DNA of 21,320 nucleotides, taken from positions 164,215 to 185,534 of the forward strand of contig NAOQ01000082.1 of assembly GCA_002751075.1 (NCBI GenBank), read 5' to 3'. The DNA is from Ichthyophonus hoferi. Taxonomy: Eukaryota; Opisthokonta; Ichthyosporea; Ichthyophonida; Ichthyophonidae. The position numbers and the translations under genes were made by a program. Shown here piece by piece: positions 20,808 through 21,320 of this stretch (positions within the stretch are counted from its first letter, which is position 1; each line of letters opens with the position of its first letter). Below the pieces are notes generated by a model. That model saw nothing but the letters and a program-made list of their open reading frames with translations, was not told where the DNA came from and did not search any database.

Positions 20808-21128
20808 ACGACCTAATAACTACTAGTAGTGAAACACATAATCCTGGTCTCACTGTCTATTTACCTACACCTGCACGTGCATGCCATTGGTGTACCTTGA
20901 TCTCAGATCAGCACTTGTGCAAGTGTGCGTGATATGACGTAAACCATTATTGTATTAAGGGGTTATGGTTGGATTATCATATCATTTTAATAATTGGGCT
21001 GTGGCTCAGGTTATGGTACATTCTTGTTCTTATTGTTATTGTTATTATTATGGTTATTGTAAACGTTGTTGTGCGGGGCAAGGAATGGGCAAAGTCACTT
21101 AGAGGACTGACACTCATTAAGCGAGGCA
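20808..21128. promoter_or_regulatory. Divergent promoter region between the Sua5-type gene and PRPF38A
   Basis: The two start codons face away from each other across 321 bases, so both promoters must fit here unless distant untranslated exons exist. Visible motifs are a palindromic E-box (TGCACGTGCA, 20872-20881), CCATTGG near 20884 (an inverted CCAAT core), a CACTTG/CAAGTG inverted pair (20922-20935) and a CRE-like TGACGTAA (20935-20942). A GTTATT-type low-complexity run lies near 21030-21065. No TATA box is obvious. The motifs are seen in sequence; their use as regulatory sites is inference. Confidence 0.6.
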
Positions 21129-21168
21129 ATGGCGAATACAACAGCAAAAGAGGCCTTCTCGGTGCACG
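21129..21168 (+). CDS. PRPF38A: First coding exon of PRPF38A (pre-mRNA splicing factor 38A), partial
   Basis: PRPF38A (Prp38) is a component of the spliceosomal B complex needed for spliceosome activation in the nucleus. The exon reads MANTTAKEAFSVHG, the last codon being split in phase 1 before GTAAAA. Human PRPF38A begins MANRTVKDAHSIHG, with 9 of 14 residues identical. The exon is only 40 bases, but the exact N-terminal start, the spacing of the matches and a donor at the right place make the call specific. The rest of the gene, including the Prp38 domain and any charged tail, lies beyond the right edge. Confidence 0.85.
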
Positions 21169-21320
21169 GTAAAAACCTGTAGGTGTGTTTAGTAGTGACT
21201 ATGTGTGGGAGGGTTGATTATTGTTGACCTTGCCATTTTCAAAGCATACTTCCATTATAAACCCAAGACCATTCCTTGAGGTGGGGATCTGTGATTGGTT
21301 CTGATCTGACTATATGGTTG
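21169..21320 (+). other. Start of PRPF38A intron 1
   Basis: These 152 bases follow the donor GTAAAAACC and contain no acceptor followed by the expected next residues (in other animals TNPQYLVEK), so the intron continues past the window. A TGATTGG motif occurs near 21292. Confidence 0.65.

Noticed and set aside
20969-21172. 67-codon plus-strand frame starting with an Ile/Val-rich helix
   Set aside because: It is out of frame with the PRPF38A exon it overlaps, and its hydrophobic part comes from a GTTATT-type low-complexity run.
1-21320. Retroviral, LTR, Polinton or other viral element copies
   Set aside because: No reverse transcriptase, integrase, capsid or polymerase motif and no long terminal repeat was seen on either strand.

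Overview
This window looks like nuclear DNA of an animal, most likely an early-branching one such as a sponge. The support is AT-rich DNA with many (AT)n tracts, multi-exon genes with GT-AG introns of about 40 to 900 bases, close gene spacing, and a gene set (FUBP/KSRP-type KH protein, elongin B, PRPF38A, a threonylcarbamoyl-AMP synthase) that is eukaryotic and, with elongin B, animal-like. The sponge assignment is inference; no species can be named from sequence alone.

Layout, left to right. (1) About 446-8614, minus strand: a 16-exon gene for a four-KH-domain single-strand nucleic-acid-binding protein of the FUBP/KSRP family. I rebuilt it exon by exon with consistent splice phases, giving 654 visible residues; the 3' end is unresolved or lies beyond base 1. 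An unusual Arg/Asp/Glu-rich linker sits between KH3 and KH4. (2) 8615-9920: AT-rich intergenic DNA. (3) 9921-11021, minus strand: a two-exon protein-kinase-like gene of 321 residues with a DFE triplet in place of DFG and no clear glycine loop. (4) 11022-14988: about 4 kb of AT-rich DNA with no recognisable gene, holding small tandem repeats and an (AT)n microsatellite. (5) 14989-17318, plus strand: elongin B in five exons. (6) 17319-19493: no recognisable gene; it holds a polyadenylation signal and one perfect 12-bp hairpin. (7) 19494-20807, minus strand: an intronless, full-length Sua5-type gene with YrdC domain, linker and C-terminal Sua5 domain. (8) 20808-21128: a 321-base divergent promoter region. 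(9) 21129-21168, plus strand: the first coding exon of PRPF38A, which runs off the right edge.

The genes are housekeeping functions in RNA control (FUBP/KSRP, PRPF38A), tRNA modification (Sua5/YRDC), ubiquitin ligase assembly or transcription elongation (elongin B) and signalling (kinase). They do not form an evident single pathway. The only regulatory link visible is the head-to-head Sua5/PRPF38A pair. I found no clear mobile element, CRISPR array, RNA gene or undescribed system. The most interesting items are the mixed-charge linker, a tandem copy of a splice-donor region, the atypical kinase, and a Sua5-type enzyme in what looks like an animal genome.
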